From the NCBI RefSeq assembly GCF_004745865.1, contig NZ_SRKZ01000001.1:1178001-1242000 (forward strand): DNA of 64,000 nt. Direction: 5' to 3'. The notes under the pieces were generated by a model. It saw only the letters and a list, made by a program, of their open reading frames with translations. It was not told the DNA's origin and did not search any database. The position numbers were made by a program, and so were the translations under genes. This document shows positions 9,563-19,303 of this stretch, piece after piece. Position 1 is the first letter of the stretch; every line of letters starts with the position of its first letter. This DNA is from Hymenobacter wooponensis. Its GTDB lineage: Bacteria; Bacteroidota; Bacteroidia; Cytophagales; Hymenobacteraceae.

Positions 9563-10330
9563 ATGAAACCGACTTCCCTGGCTACTGCAGCCTTTCTGCG
9601 CTTTTCTATACTACTCCTACTCGGGGTAGCGCTGCTGAAACCAACCGTAGCCCAGGCTGATATTGTTACTCTCAATGCCAACGACAACGGCAAACAGGTA
9701 CAGCTCAACGTAGGCGACCAGTTGATTGTGCGGCTGCCAACCATTTCACCGCGTTTCGGCTGGCGCCTAACCCAGGCATATCCGGGGCAGTTGGCGGTAT
9801 CAACGGTTCACAGTTTGCCGGGATTAAGCAGCGGCGTACCCGGAGCACCAGCTACGTTCGAAATTCACTTTCAGGCGGTTGGCACTGGTGGCCTAGACTT
9901 AGCCTTGGTGTCGGCGCAACCGGGGACCAGCTATTCCAGCTTAAACGGCTTCTTTCATGTGTTCGTCACTATTGACAAGCCAGGCGTAGCCAAAAACGTA
10001 AACGTAACGGAGTATGGCAACCACAGCCGCGTGCAAGTGAACAAGGGCGACCAGCTGGCTATTCGGCTTGATAACACGGCGGGCTCTCAGTACCAATGGG
10101 AGGTGATGCCCATTGCCGATAACGTTATTCAACTCATTACGCCGCCCGCTGCACCGACGAGGAAGAAGCCAAAGAAAACGGGCAAGGAGGAAGATGTTAC
10201 GTTTCAGTTCCAGGCCCTCAACCCGGGCCAGACGACGCTACGCTTCTTGTACCGGAACGCAACTGATAACAACGCGCCACCAAAGCGCGACTTTGAGCTG
10301 CAAGTAGAAGTGCCCGAGCCACCTAAATAA
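9563..10330 (+). CDS. Secreted tandem chagasin-like (I42) protease-inhibitor protein
   Basis: A 255-residue exported protein with a signal peptide ending near TVAQA. Two copies of a chagasin/I42-like beta fold follow. Copy 1 (~residues 32-135) has LNVGDQLIVRLP, FGWRL and FEIHFQAVGTGGLDLAL. Copy 2 (~140-250) has VNKGDQLAIRLD, YQWEV and FQFQALNPGQTTLRFLYRN. Chagasin family members inhibit papain-like cysteine proteases through three loops; the classical NPTTG loop is not conserved here, so the target is open. The start at 9563 opens directly into the signal peptide. It is separated from a broken subtilase gene by a shared terminator. Confidence 0.75.
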   Translation: MKPTSLATAAFLRFSILLLLGVALLKPTVAQADIVTLNANDNGKQVQLNVGDQLIVRLPTISPRFGWRLTQAYPGQLAVSTVHSLPGLSSGVPGAPATFEIHFQAVGTGGLDLALVSAQPGTSYSSLNGFFHVFVTIDKPGVAKNVNVTEYGNHSRVQVNKGDQLAIRLDNTAGSQYQWEVMPIADNVIQLITPPAAPTRKKPKKTGKEEDVTFQFQALNPGQTTLRFLYRNATDNNAPPKRDFELQVEVPEPPK

Positions 10331-10376
10331 TGCCTCAGTATCACCCCTTGGCAGTCCAAGGCGGTTCAATAAAAAA

Positions 10377-10405
10377 GGCCTGCTCCATTTGGAGCAGGCC
10401 TTTTT
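10377..10405 (+). terminator. Two-way intrinsic terminator
   Basis: Perfect 10 bp stem GGCCTGCTCC/GGAGCAGGCC with ATTT loop, flanked by A6 on the left and T5 on the right. It lies between convergent genes and should stop transcription in both directions. Confidence 0.92.
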
Positions 10406-10426
10406 ACAGGTTAGGTAGTGCCGTGC

Positions 10427-13172
10427 TTATTGTACCAATAGGCGGGTAGTAGAAACCGACTGCCCTGTTTTTACTCGGAACAGGTAGGTGCCACGAGCTA
10501 AACTGCGGGCATCAAACTGGAGCTGATGGCCACCGGCAGCCTCAGAGGCCGACACCAGCGTTTGTACTTTCCGCCCTAGCGTGTTATACACCTCCACGCT
10601 CACGGGTCCTTCCTGGGCCACGTAGTAGCTGAGGGTAGTAGTACTAGCCGCTGGGTTAGGATACGCAACGGTTTCCTTGCTTACGCCCATAGCCGAAGCA
10701 GAAGCAGTACCCAGGGCCGTAGCGTTGCTGCTTGCCTGAGCAGTTGGCTGCGTCTGCGCTTCATATTGCGAGAACGTGCGGCTCACGATGACGGCAAAAT
10801 CAGCGCGCGACACGTTCTGAGCTGGCTTGAAAGTGGCGTGCAACGTGGGCTGCTGGTCGTAGGGGCCTTGGCTGAGCGAGTAGTAGGCATTAATCAGATT
10901 CAACTCTAACGCAATGCTCACGTAGCCCCTCAGTGCGGCTGGCACGTTGGCGGCATCATCAACCGGAATGGTTTGCCCACTTACTTGCACCGTCAGGGGC
11001 TGGCTGTTGCGGGCCAGCGCCTGCTCCTGGAAGCCCAGGCTCTGCACCAGCGAGTAAGCCAGCGAGGCCCGGTTCACTAGGCCACTCGGCGAGAACGTGC
11101 CGGTAGCGGTGGGTAGCATCACGCCGCTAGCCCGGTTAAACCGGTCGCGCAGGGCGGCACCTTTGGCTACTACTGATTCCGTCAGGAGTATTTCGGCAGG
11201 TGTTGATACATCGGTGAAAGAACGGGCGCCGCTGAAGGGCAGCAGCTGCCGGATGCCCTGGCCCACGAGCAGGTAGTCGGCTAGCTGGATGCGGGTAAGA
11301 GGAGCATCAGGGCGGAAGCCGTTGCTCAGGCCATCAACCAGCCGGTTAGCTACGGCCATTTTGATGGATGCCTCCGCCGGGTGGCCTACAATGTCGTTCA
11401 GGTTAGTAGTGCCCGCGGCCGTTAGCACAGTAATGTTGCCGTTAATGGTTTCGGGCAGGTCCACGCCCTGCAAGCCATCAACTTTCAGCGTCCAGGTGCC
11501 CGCTACGGGTGAGGCCACTGCCACGCTGCGGTCGGTGGAGAGCGTGAAGGTTACGGGAGTACCCGAGCGGTATTGCACGCCGTTGGGGTCAACCAGAATT
11601 AGGTTGGTGAGGTTGCCAGTCTCTCCCAGCAAGCCCGTAGAGGAGATTTTCACTTCCAGGCTATTGGTACCGGCTCCTACCGGGAAGGTAAATTGGTTGC
11701 CAGCGGCCAGCGGGGTTATAGTTGATGGTGAAAGGTATGGCCGTTGTCCGGGCATCAACACTGCTGTTGAAGCTGCGGCTAGCGTTGACCGTAGAGCCAT
11801 ACGTGGCCGAGCGAAACGCCATATCTACGGCGGCATAGGCGTTTACGTAGCCAGCTCCCACCTCCCACGACTGACGGCCGGGCATATTAGTAGCCGTTTT
11901 CTGCAGTAGCTCTTTTACCTGCGCCGGGTTCAGCGTGGGCTTGGCCTCCAGCAACAACGCCACAATACCTGCTACGTGTGGCGTAGCCATAGAAGTACCG
12001 CTGCTGTGGGTATAGAAAGGAAGTTCTGCTGGGGTCAACACCTCAGCATCCGTCTGAATGCCCAATGATGATACCGGAGCAATGGCCCGAGTAGAAACTA
12101 CATCTACGCCAGGACCCACAATTACGGGCTCGTTCTTGTAGGTCCAGGTTTCGCCATCTACCGTAAAGGTGCCCTGCTCACCCCGCACCCCGCGCGAGGA
12201 AAACTCTGCTAGCAGTCCGTTTCGGTCGCCGGCCCCTACCGAGATAGTCCAGGGCGCAATGGCGTAGGGATTGTGCGTATCAGCGCCGGGGCCTTCGTTG
12301 CCGGCAGCAAACACAACCACCATGCCGCGGTCGTAGCACTTCTTGGTGGCCACGTTCAGCGGGTCATTGGGGTCGAAGTCGCCGCTGCTGCCAAAGGAGT
12401 TGCTGATTACCCGGATGTTGTACTGAAACTGGTGGGTGAGAGCGTAGTCGAAGCCCCCCATGGCATCGAGCACCAACAGCGCCCCTCCCGAGCCATAGCC
12501 CAGCAGCGAAGCGCCCGGCGCTACTCCTTCGTACTTACCTCCTGAGCGCGCCCCGGTGCCGCCTACCGTGCCGGCGCAGTGCGTGCCGTGGCCGGAGTTA
12601 GAGTCAGTGTTCGGCACGCCCTCCAGGTAGGTAACGGGTAGCATAGCACTCAAGGAGTTGAGGTTGGTAGAGCCCAGCGTATTCTGCACCAGGTGCGTAC
12701 CAAACTTCAGATCCTCGTGGGTACCATCTACGCCGCTATCATTGATGAGTACCCCCACGCCCTTACCCGAAACCGGCAGCCCACCATTGCGGGCCGTCAT
12801 CTGCTAGTCGGTGCGCAGGCGCTTCACGCCCGTTAGGTTGGTGTCGTCGTAGTTGTAATAGTCTAGGCGCTTGTTGATGTAGAGGGAGCGCACCTCGGGG
12901 TTTTGCGCCAGCGCATTTACCTGGGCAGCCGTAGCCACTACCCCAGCTACCGGCAACGCCTGTAGTGTAATACCGCGTGTAATGCCCAACCGTTGCAACA
13001 GGCCTAGCTGGGTAAGACCAGGGGCCCCATTGCCTTTGAAGGTAACGATGACCTGCGCCGTGGGATTGGATGTGAGGGCTGCCCGCAACTCGGGGTCGAC
13101 GGTTGCCTGCCCAAACGACACACTGATGCTAGCACCAGCCAGCGCGAGCGAGAGGAGAAATTTACTTTTCAT
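10427..13172 (-). pseudogene. Secreted subtilisin-like (S8) protease with SLH-like repeats and T9SS signal, interrupted twice
   Basis: Read as one gene this encodes a ~914-residue exported protease. Order: signal peptide (MKSKFLLSLALAGASISVSF), I9-like propeptide, S8 domain with Asp in GVLINDSGVDG, His in SGHGTHCAGTVGG, Asn in AAGNEG and Ser in SGTSMATPHVAG, a propeptide-convertase-like beta region, S-layer-homology-like repeats (FRPDAPLTRIQLADYL; FKPAQNVSRADFAVI), and a type IX sorting domain starting YPNPAASTTTLSYY. Two lesions break it. Codon 123 is an in-frame TAG (12804-12806), just before QMTARNGG. An extra base in the G4 run at 11712-11715 (+ strand) shifts frame; G3 would restore NYNPLAAGNQF. 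All catalytic residues remain, so decay is recent, or one lesion is a sequencing error. Confidence 0.85.
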
Positions 13173-13511
13173 GTAGGGTTGTGGAATAGGGAAGGGATGA
13201 GGGTGAAAAGAGGACTGTAGCGCGGCAAGCATTTAGTTGATTGGGAGGCCAAAGTCAATCAACAGCAGGAACTACTTGCGCTGCTCTGTCACGGAATACC
13301 TACGGACCATAATTACAGGCTGGATTCACCCCAATTAAAATTTTGCTAATCATATGTGACTTCAATTGTAAAAATCATAACTATATCAACTAAATACTAT
13401 CATATAAGCAACAAACACAGTCGTCGTTTTTCGTTTCGTCCCTGGGCGCTACTGTGCATACCGTAGGAGTGCCAGTTTCCTGAACGAGCCCCACGATTAT
13501 GAGGTAGCCGG

Positions 13512-13519
13512 TATATTTG
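13512..13519 (+). promoter_or_regulatory. TAnnTTTG box just upstream of pbpC
   Basis: TATATTTG matches the Bacteroidota -7 consensus, but lies only 5 bp before the pbpC ATG, which would give an almost leaderless mRNA. No clear -33 TTTG was seen. The rest of 13173-13511, between the divergent subtilase and pbpC genes, is AT-rich and shows no further gene. Confidence 0.35.
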
Positions 13520-13524
13520 AGCGT

Positions 13525-15909
13525 ATGAATCGGCGTACTATCTCGCGTGTCTTGGCGGCCGTAGGCCTGGTGCTGCTGCTCCTACTCGGGCTGAATCTGG
13601 CGTTTCCGCTGCCGCCTGCGCCCCACTATTCGCCTATTGTGCTGGCAGCTGATGGCACGGTGCTGCACGCCTACCTTAACCCCACCCAAAAGTGGCGGAT
13701 GAAGACTGAGCTGCGCGAGATTACGCCCGTGCTGCGCAAGGCTATATTGGAGAAAGAAGACCGATGGTTTCGGTGGCATTTGGGGGTGAACCCGGTGGCA
13801 CTGGTACACGCCGCGGGGCGTAACCTCTTCGGCACGGGGCGTACTACGGGGGCCAGCACCATTACCATGCAGGTTGCCCGGCTACTGGAGCCCAAAGAAC
13901 GCACCTTCGGCAACAAGCTACTGGAAATGCTTCGTGCTACCCAGTTGGAGCTGCACTACAGTAAGGAGGAGATTCTGCAGCTTTACCTGAACCTAGTGCC
14001 CTACGGTGGCAACGTGGAAGGGGTGAAGTCAGCAGCGCTACTCTACTTCCAGCAAACGCCCGATTATCTCTCCCTGGCCCAAACGGTAACGCTGGCCATC
14101 ATTCCGAACAGGCCTAGAGGGTTGGTGCTAGGCAAAAACAACGCGGCCGTACTGCACGAGCGCAACCGCTGGCTGCGGCGCTTTGGGGCGGCCGGGCTAT
14201 TTCCGCCGCAAGACGTGGAGTATGCCTTGCTCGAGCCGTTGGATGTGCAGCGCCACGCGGCACCCGCCCTGGCCCCTCATCTGTCGCGGCGGCTGGTGCG
14301 GCAGTTTCCGCGGCAGGCCATTATCCGGAGTGGCCTAGAGCGCAACAAGCAAAGCAAAGCCGAAGAGCTAACCCGCAACTACGTGCGCCGCCTCCAGGAG
14401 CTGGGCATTACGCAGGCAGCTGTGCTAGTAGTGAACAACCGCACCCGGCAGGTGGAGGCCTACGTGGGCTCCGCCGATTTCCGCGACTTCGCCAGCCGGG
14501 GGCAGAATGATGGAGTGCTGGCCGTCCGCTCGCCGGGTAGCACGCTGAAGCCTTTTCTGTATGCACTGGCTATGGATAGGGGCTTGGTTACGCCCAAGCA
14601 GATGCTGCCCGATGTACCCACCAACTTTCAGGGCTACCGCCCCGAGAACTTCGATAAGCACTGCAACGGCGAGGTAACGCTGGAGCGGGCCCTGGCTTAT
14701 TCGCTCAACATTCCGGCTGTGCGGGTGCTCAACCAGCTGGGTGTACCAGCCTTCACCGATAAGCTCCGTCAGGCTGGCTTTGAGAATGTAACCCGCAACC
14801 GCACGCGGCTAGGCCTCAGCAGCATCCTGGGCGGATGCGGCGCGAGCCTGGAGGAGCTAACCAGTTTGTACGTGACGCTAGCCAATGGTGGCCAGTATGC
14901 TCAGTTGCAGTACCGGCTGCCTTCTCTCCTGCCTGCCTCCGCTCAGGGAAAGGAGGGGCCCGACAATTCGTCCAAAAACTCTACCCCTCTCGCAGTGGGT
15001 CGGGAGCCAACGAACATGGTTCCGCTTATCTCAGAGGCTTCTGCATTCCTTATCACCGATATTCTGGCGCAGCTCACCCGCCCCGACCTCCCCATTAACG
15101 CGGCCAGTAGCATGCGGCTGCCCAAAATTGCCTGGAAAACCGGCACCAGCTACGGCCGCCGCGATGCTTGGAGCATTGGTTACAACAAGCAGTACACCAT
15201 TGGCGTGTGGGTGGGCAACTTCAGCGGGCAGGGTAGCCCGGCGCTCAGCGGAGCCGAAGTAGCCACGCCCCTGCTCTTCGATCTGTTCAATGCAGTGGCC
15301 TACAATTCTCCCAACAACTGGTTTGTGCCGCCGGCCACGCTCGATTTCCGGCTGGTATGCGCTGAGAGTGGCCTAGTACCGGGCGAGAACTGCCCAAACC
15401 AGGTGATTGATTATTTCCTGCCGAACATATCTCATGGGCAGCGCTGCCAGCACCAGCGCGAGGTATTGGTTTCGGCCGATGGCAGCTTCACTTATTGCCG
15501 GGCCTGCGCACCGGCGGCTGGGTATCGGCGCGAGCTGTACCCTAACCTACTGCCAGAAGTATCCGCATATAAGGAAGCCCAAGGCATCCCGTACCGCCGC
15601 CTGCCCCCGCATAACCCGCAGTGCCAATTGGTGCGCGGCGGACAAGAACGCGCCCCCAGTATTACCTCCCCCACTGCCAACACCGAGTACGTGCTCAACC
15701 GCCACGAAAAGCAACAGCTGCTGCTCACCTGCACCACCGACAACGAGGTGCGCCAAGTGTTCTGGTACGTCAACGACAAGTTTCTGCGCGCCGCCACCGC
15801 TACCGAGCGGGTCTTTATTCAACCACCACCCGGCCCCTTAAAAATTTCTTGCGCCGACGACCACGGCCGCAACACCGATGTACTCGTCACGGTGACGGAG
15901 CTGGACTAG
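13525..15909 (+). CDS. pbpC: Penicillin-binding protein 1C (bifunctional glycosyltransferase/transpeptidase)
   Basis: A 794-residue cell-wall synthase. One N-terminal membrane helix (residues ~8-28) is followed by a GT51 transglycosylase with ILEKEDRWFRWHLG (catalytic Glu78) and TGASTITMQVARL. The transpeptidase has SPGSTLKPF (Ser339), SLN in the YSLNIPAV segment, and the KTGTS box (Lys538). The C-terminal ~100 residues form the BiPBP_C domain typical of PBP1C. PBP1C is the usual partner of alpha-2-macroglobulins of the YfhM type, where a repair role after envelope attack is proposed; the macroglobulin here lies 4.6 kb upstream. The stop codon sits inside a CTAGGCC motif. Confidence 0.95.
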   Translation: MNRRTISRVLAAVGLVLLLLLGLNLAFPLPPAPHYSPIVLAADGTVLHAYLNPTQKWRMKTELREITPVLRKAILEKEDRWFRWHLGVNPVALVHAAGRNLFGTGRTTGASTITMQVARLLEPKERTFGNKLLEMLRATQLELHYSKEEILQLYLNLVPYGGNVEGVKSAALLYFQQTPDYLSLAQTVTLAIIPNRPRGLVLGKNNAAVLHERNRWLRRFGAAGLFPPQDVEYALLEPLDVQRHAAPALAPHLSRRLVRQFPRQAIIRSGLERNKQSKAEELTRNYVRRLQELGITQAAVLVVNNRTRQVEAYVGSADFRDFASRGQNDGVLAVRSPGSTLKPFLYALAMDRGLVTPKQMLPDVPTNFQGYRPENFDKHCNGEVTLERALAYSLNIPAVRVLNQLGVPAFTDKLRQAGFENVTRNRTRLGLSSILGGCGASLEELTSLYVTLANGGQYAQLQYRLPSLLPASAQGKEGPDNSSKNSTPLAVGREPTNMVPLISEASAFLITDILAQLTRPDLPINAASSMRLPKIAWKTGTSYGRRDAWSIGYNKQYTIGVWVGNFSGQGSPALSGAEVATPLLFDLFNAVAYNSPNNWFVPPATLDFRLVCAESGLVPGENCPNQVIDYFLPNISHGQRCQHQREVLVSADGSFTYCRACAPAAGYRRELYPNLLPEVSAYKEAQGIPYRRLPPHNPQCQLVRGGQERAPSITSPTANTEYVLNRHEKQQLLLTCTTDNEVRQVFWYVNDKFLRAATATERVFIQPPPGPLKISCADDHGRNTDVLVTVTELD

Positions 15910-16649
15910 GCCAGTAGCCGAGGTGAATAGCTACCCCCGTCTGACTCTAGCTGGTCGGAATGCATTGGAGTTGCTTGCTTTTCTAGGAGGATGATTCTGC
16001 GCTGCAAATTGCGTGGGGCTAGGCCTATTCATATGGCCTAGAACCATCCTACGCCACCTTTCTCCCGCCCGTGATGTGGAGCTGGCTGAAGCATCTCTGC
16101 TGCTTTGGTGCGTGTACCTAGGCTAGGTGGTTTGCTATAGGCAGCAAGCTCAGCATGAGGGTTTAGGTACTCAGCGCGTTGGCACTTCTAACCTCTTGAT
16201 GAATGAGAAGGGGCTTGGTTTCAGCTGTGCTTTGCAACGTGGCTAGGCCACTTTAAGGGAGAATATCATACCAAGGGATAAGCACAATAGCCCTAGAGCT
16301 ACTGCCGACTTGTTGGCTCTACTATATGATAGCATTCCTACCATTTGCACTCTAAAAACATACACCTGTTAGTTAAAATCATTTTACGAGAGGCATAACC
16401 TTTTAACAAGATGCTGGTTTACCTGCCTTGTAATCCTACCCGGAGGAAGTATTGAGTACCGAAAAATCTTAATCGGATACTATACTGACTATCAAGAGGT
16501 GCGCGAGTTTTTGAAATAAAAATAGTGGTTATGGGCAGCGTGCAGGGCGGTAAAAGTGTCCTTGCGCGTGATGTCTGGAATGAAGACTGGCTTACACGTT
16601 AGCCAGCAGGGTTTGAGCTACGTAGTGCAGTAGCTGCTTTTACTAGAAT
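15910..16649. other. 740 bp intergenic region without a recognisable gene
   Basis: No convincing reading frame, RNA gene or terminator was found on either strand. It holds four CTAGGCC/GGCCTAG copies, including a facing pair at 16019-16041 (CTAGGCC-TATTCATAT-GGCCTAG), which is itself an inverted repeat. The right half (about 16320-16530) is AT-rich and probably contains the efflux operon promoter, but no clear -33/-7 pair was seen. Confidence 0.6.
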
Positions 16650-18002
16650 ATGAAACATATGAAACGGGCGCTTCGGCTACTGCTTGGTCTACTTCTGTTA
16701 GCCCCGGCTTGGTCGTGGGCACAGCCTACGGCCCCTCCTCCCCCCAATGGTCAGCTTACGCTGGAGCAGTGCTTAAACTTTGCGCTGCAAAACCAGCCGG
16801 CGTTGCGCCAAGCCCGCATCGACGAAGAGACGAATGAGGCCAACATCCGCATTGGCCTGGCCGGCTGGCTGCCACAAATCAACCTTAACGCCACGGGGCA
16901 GCACTATTTCCAGCTGCCTTACACCGTATTTCCGAACGCGGATGGCGTGAACGTGCCGCGGCAAATTGGCCTTAAAAACACCTCTACTCTAGGCCTAGCC
17001 GGCACCCAAGCCCTCTACAACAACGATGTGCTGCTGGCCTTGCGTAGTGCCCGCCCCTCGCGCCAGTTCTATCAGCAGAACACCGTGGGAGTGCGCATTG
17101 ATGTGGTAAGCGATGTAAGCAAGGCTTTCTACGACGTGCTGCTGTCTCAGCGTCAGCTGGATGTTCTCAACGAGGACATTGTGCGGCTGCAGCGCAGCTT
17201 ACAGGATGCCAAAGCCCGTTATGATGCCGGCATTGTAGACAAAACCGACTATAAGCAGGCTGAGATTCTGCTCAATAACTCCGTGGCGGCGCGCAAGCAG
17301 GCCATTGAGGCCATCAAGGCAAAGTCGGCGTATCTGAAGGAGCTGATGGGCGTACCGGGTGCGCAGCCCTTGGCCCTGCAGTACGACACGCTGAAGCTTA
17401 TGCGCGAAGCCATTCTGGATACCACCGTGACGCTGGAACCCACTAACCGCATTGAGCTTCAGCAGCTGCAAACCCAGAAAATACTGCAGGAAGCTCAAAT
17501 CAACTATTACCGCTACGGGTTCCTGCCGTCGCTGTCGGCGTTTGGCAACTACAACGCCGTGTTTCAAAACAACAACTTCAGCGACCTATATAGCCAGCGC
17601 TTCCCTAACTCGTACGCGGGCCTGCAGCTGAGCTTGCCCATATTCCAGGGCACACGCCGCCTCCAGAACCTGCGGCGGGTGCGGCTCGCTGATCAGCGCA
17701 TCGACCAGGATATTGTGGCGGCGCGCAACCGCATCAACACGGAGTTTGAGCAGGCGCTTTCTACCTACAAAGGATACTACACCGACTACCTTATTGGGCA
17801 GCGCAATCTGGCTCTCTCCAAAGAGGTGTACTCCGTGGTGGACCTGCAATACCGGGAGGGTATCAAAACCTACCTCGATGTGATTGTAGCCCAAACTACC
17901 CTGCGCACGGCGCAACTTAATTATTACAGCGCCCTCTTCCAGGTGCTCAGCAGCAAGGTTGATTTGCTGCGCGCCCAGGGCAACCTGCCCACTTCCTTCT
18001 AA
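16650..18002 (+). CDS. TolC-family outer-membrane efflux protein
   Basis: A 450-residue outer-membrane channel subunit with signal peptide ending near WSWAQ. The opening LTLEQCLNFALQNQPALRQA is the standard start of the OEP/TolC fold, followed by two alpha-helical hairpin repeats (SQRQLDVLNEDIVRLQ; VAARNRINTEFEQALSTY) and barrel strands (LQLSLPIFQG). It is the first gene of a three-gene tripartite pump, with the adaptor 18 bp downstream. Two in-frame ATGs lie at 16650 and 16659; the first is used. Confidence 0.93.
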   Translation: MKHMKRALRLLLGLLLLAPAWSWAQPTAPPPPNGQLTLEQCLNFALQNQPALRQARIDEETNEANIRIGLAGWLPQINLNATGQHYFQLPYTVFPNADGVNVPRQIGLKNTSTLGLAGTQALYNNDVLLALRSARPSRQFYQQNTVGVRIDVVSDVSKAFYDVLLSQRQLDVLNEDIVRLQRSLQDAKARYDAGIVDKTDYKQAEILLNNSVAARKQAIEAIKAKSAYLKELMGVPGAQPLALQYDTLKLMREAILDTTVTLEPTNRIELQQLQTQKILQEAQINYYRYGFLPSLSAFGNYNAVFQNNNFSDLYSQRFPNSYAGLQLSLPIFQGTRRLQNLRRVRLADQRIDQDIVAARNRINTEFEQALSTYKGYYTDYLIGQRNLALSKEVYSVVDLQYREGIKTYLDVIVAQTTLRTAQLNYYSALFQVLSSKVDLLRAQGNLPTSF

Positions 18003-18020
18003 GCCTCCGCTGCCTCTCGT

Positions 18021-19205
18021 ATGTATATGAAGAAGACCCTTATTGCCCTTTCGTACGCCGCCGGCCTGTTTGCCGGGGCTAGCTGTGGCAAAAAAGAAGA
18101 TGAAAAAGCGGCTGGCCCGCCGCCGGCCACACCCGTTACGCTGGTAGAAGCCAAAGCCACCGACGCCGTGTATTACGATGAGTACCCGGCTACCGTAGTT
18201 GCCATTAACAACGTGGAGCTGCGCAGCCAGGTGGCGGGCTTCATTACCAATATCTTCTTCAAGGAAGGTGATGTGGTGCAGAAGGGCAAAACGCTCTACG
18301 AGATTGACCGCCGCAAGTACCAGGCCTCTTACCAGCAGGCGCTGGCAGGCCTACGCAGCACCCAGGCCACTGTGCAGAACGCCCAGGTAAACCTTAACCG
18401 CTACGAGCGGCTACTGGAGCAAGACGCCGTGGCCCGCCAGATTGTGGACAACGCCCGCACCAATTACGCCACGGCTCAGGCCCAAGTAGGGGTAGCCCAG
18501 GCCAACGTAGCTGCCGCCCGCACCGACCTCGACTACTCGCTCATCAGAGCCCCCTTTTCGGGCCGCATTGGTATCTCGCAAGTGCGCCTTGGCTCGCAGG
18601 TTAGCCCTGGCTCTACTCTGCTCAACACCATCAGCGCCGAAGACCCTATGGGCGTTGACTTTGTTATCACGGAATCAGACCTGAACCGCTTTGCTGACCT
18701 GCAGCGCCAGGCTGGCGGCAAGGGCGACTCTACCTTCCGCCTGGTACTGCCCGACGGCACCCGCTACGACCAGCCCGGTAAAATTCTCGCCATCGACCGG
18801 GGCGTGAACCAGCAAACGGGTACGGTGCAGATTCGGGTACAGTTTGCTAACCCCAAGCGCCAACTGAAAGATGGCATGAGCACTGTGTTGCGCGTGCTCA
18901 ACCGGCAGTCGGGCCGCCGCGTGGTGGTGCCCTACAAAGCAGTGGTGGAGCAGATGGGTGAAAACTTCATTTTCGTGGCCGGCGACAGCAGCAAGGCTCA
19001 CCAGCGCAAAGTGCAGCTGGGCCCGCGCCTGCGCGACCAGATTGTGGTAATGGAAGGCATCAAGCCCGGCGACCAAGTAGTTACCGAGGGCTTGCAGCGC
19101 CTCCGCGATGGCGGCCAGATTCAGGCCGGTGCTCCCGCCGGAGCTAACACCCAGGGTACTGGCACCGGTACCGGCACGCCCCCGGCTGGCGGCAGTGCCA
19201 AATAA
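18021..19205 (+). CDS. RND efflux periplasmic adaptor (membrane fusion protein, AcrA type)
   Basis: A 394-residue lipoprotein adaptor linking the pump to the TolC-like channel. The signal ends with lipobox GASC before GKKEDEK. The biotinyl-lipoyl-like half motif is VELRSQVAGFITNIFFKEGD, then comes a helical hairpin (residues ~95-165), the second lipoyl half SLIRAPFSGRIGISQVRLG, and beta-barrel/MP domains (VVPYKAVVEQMGENFIFV). It ends in a Gly/Thr/Ala-rich tail. Middle gene of the efflux operon. Confidence 0.94.
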   Translation: MYMKKTLIALSYAAGLFAGASCGKKEDEKAAGPPPATPVTLVEAKATDAVYYDEYPATVVAINNVELRSQVAGFITNIFFKEGDVVQKGKTLYEIDRRKYQASYQQALAGLRSTQATVQNAQVNLNRYERLLEQDAVARQIVDNARTNYATAQAQVGVAQANVAAARTDLDYSLIRAPFSGRIGISQVRLGSQVSPGSTLLNTISAEDPMGVDFVITESDLNRFADLQRQAGGKGDSTFRLVLPDGTRYDQPGKILAIDRGVNQQTGTVQIRVQFANPKRQLKDGMSTVLRVLNRQSGRRVVVPYKAVVEQMGENFIFVAGDSSKAHQRKVQLGPRLRDQIVVMEGIKPGDQVVTEGLQRLRDGGQIQAGAPAGANTQGTGTGTGTPPAGGSAK

Positions 19206-19216
19206 GTTAATTAATA

Positions 19217-19245
19217 CAGCTGAGTGTAGCCTTCTCACTCAGCTG
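19217..19245 (+). other. Hairpin inside the efflux operon
   Basis: Perfect 10 bp stem CAGCTGAGTG/CACTCAGCTG with a 9 nt loop, in the 98 bp gap between adaptor and pump genes. It has no trailing T-run, so it is unlikely to be a strong terminator. It may tune mRNA stability or relative expression of the pump gene. Confidence 0.6.
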
Positions 19246-19303
19246 AGCTAGGAAGCTAAGCTCAGGCTTACGCCTATTAAGCGCATCCGCTAACAGCCTC
19301 ATC

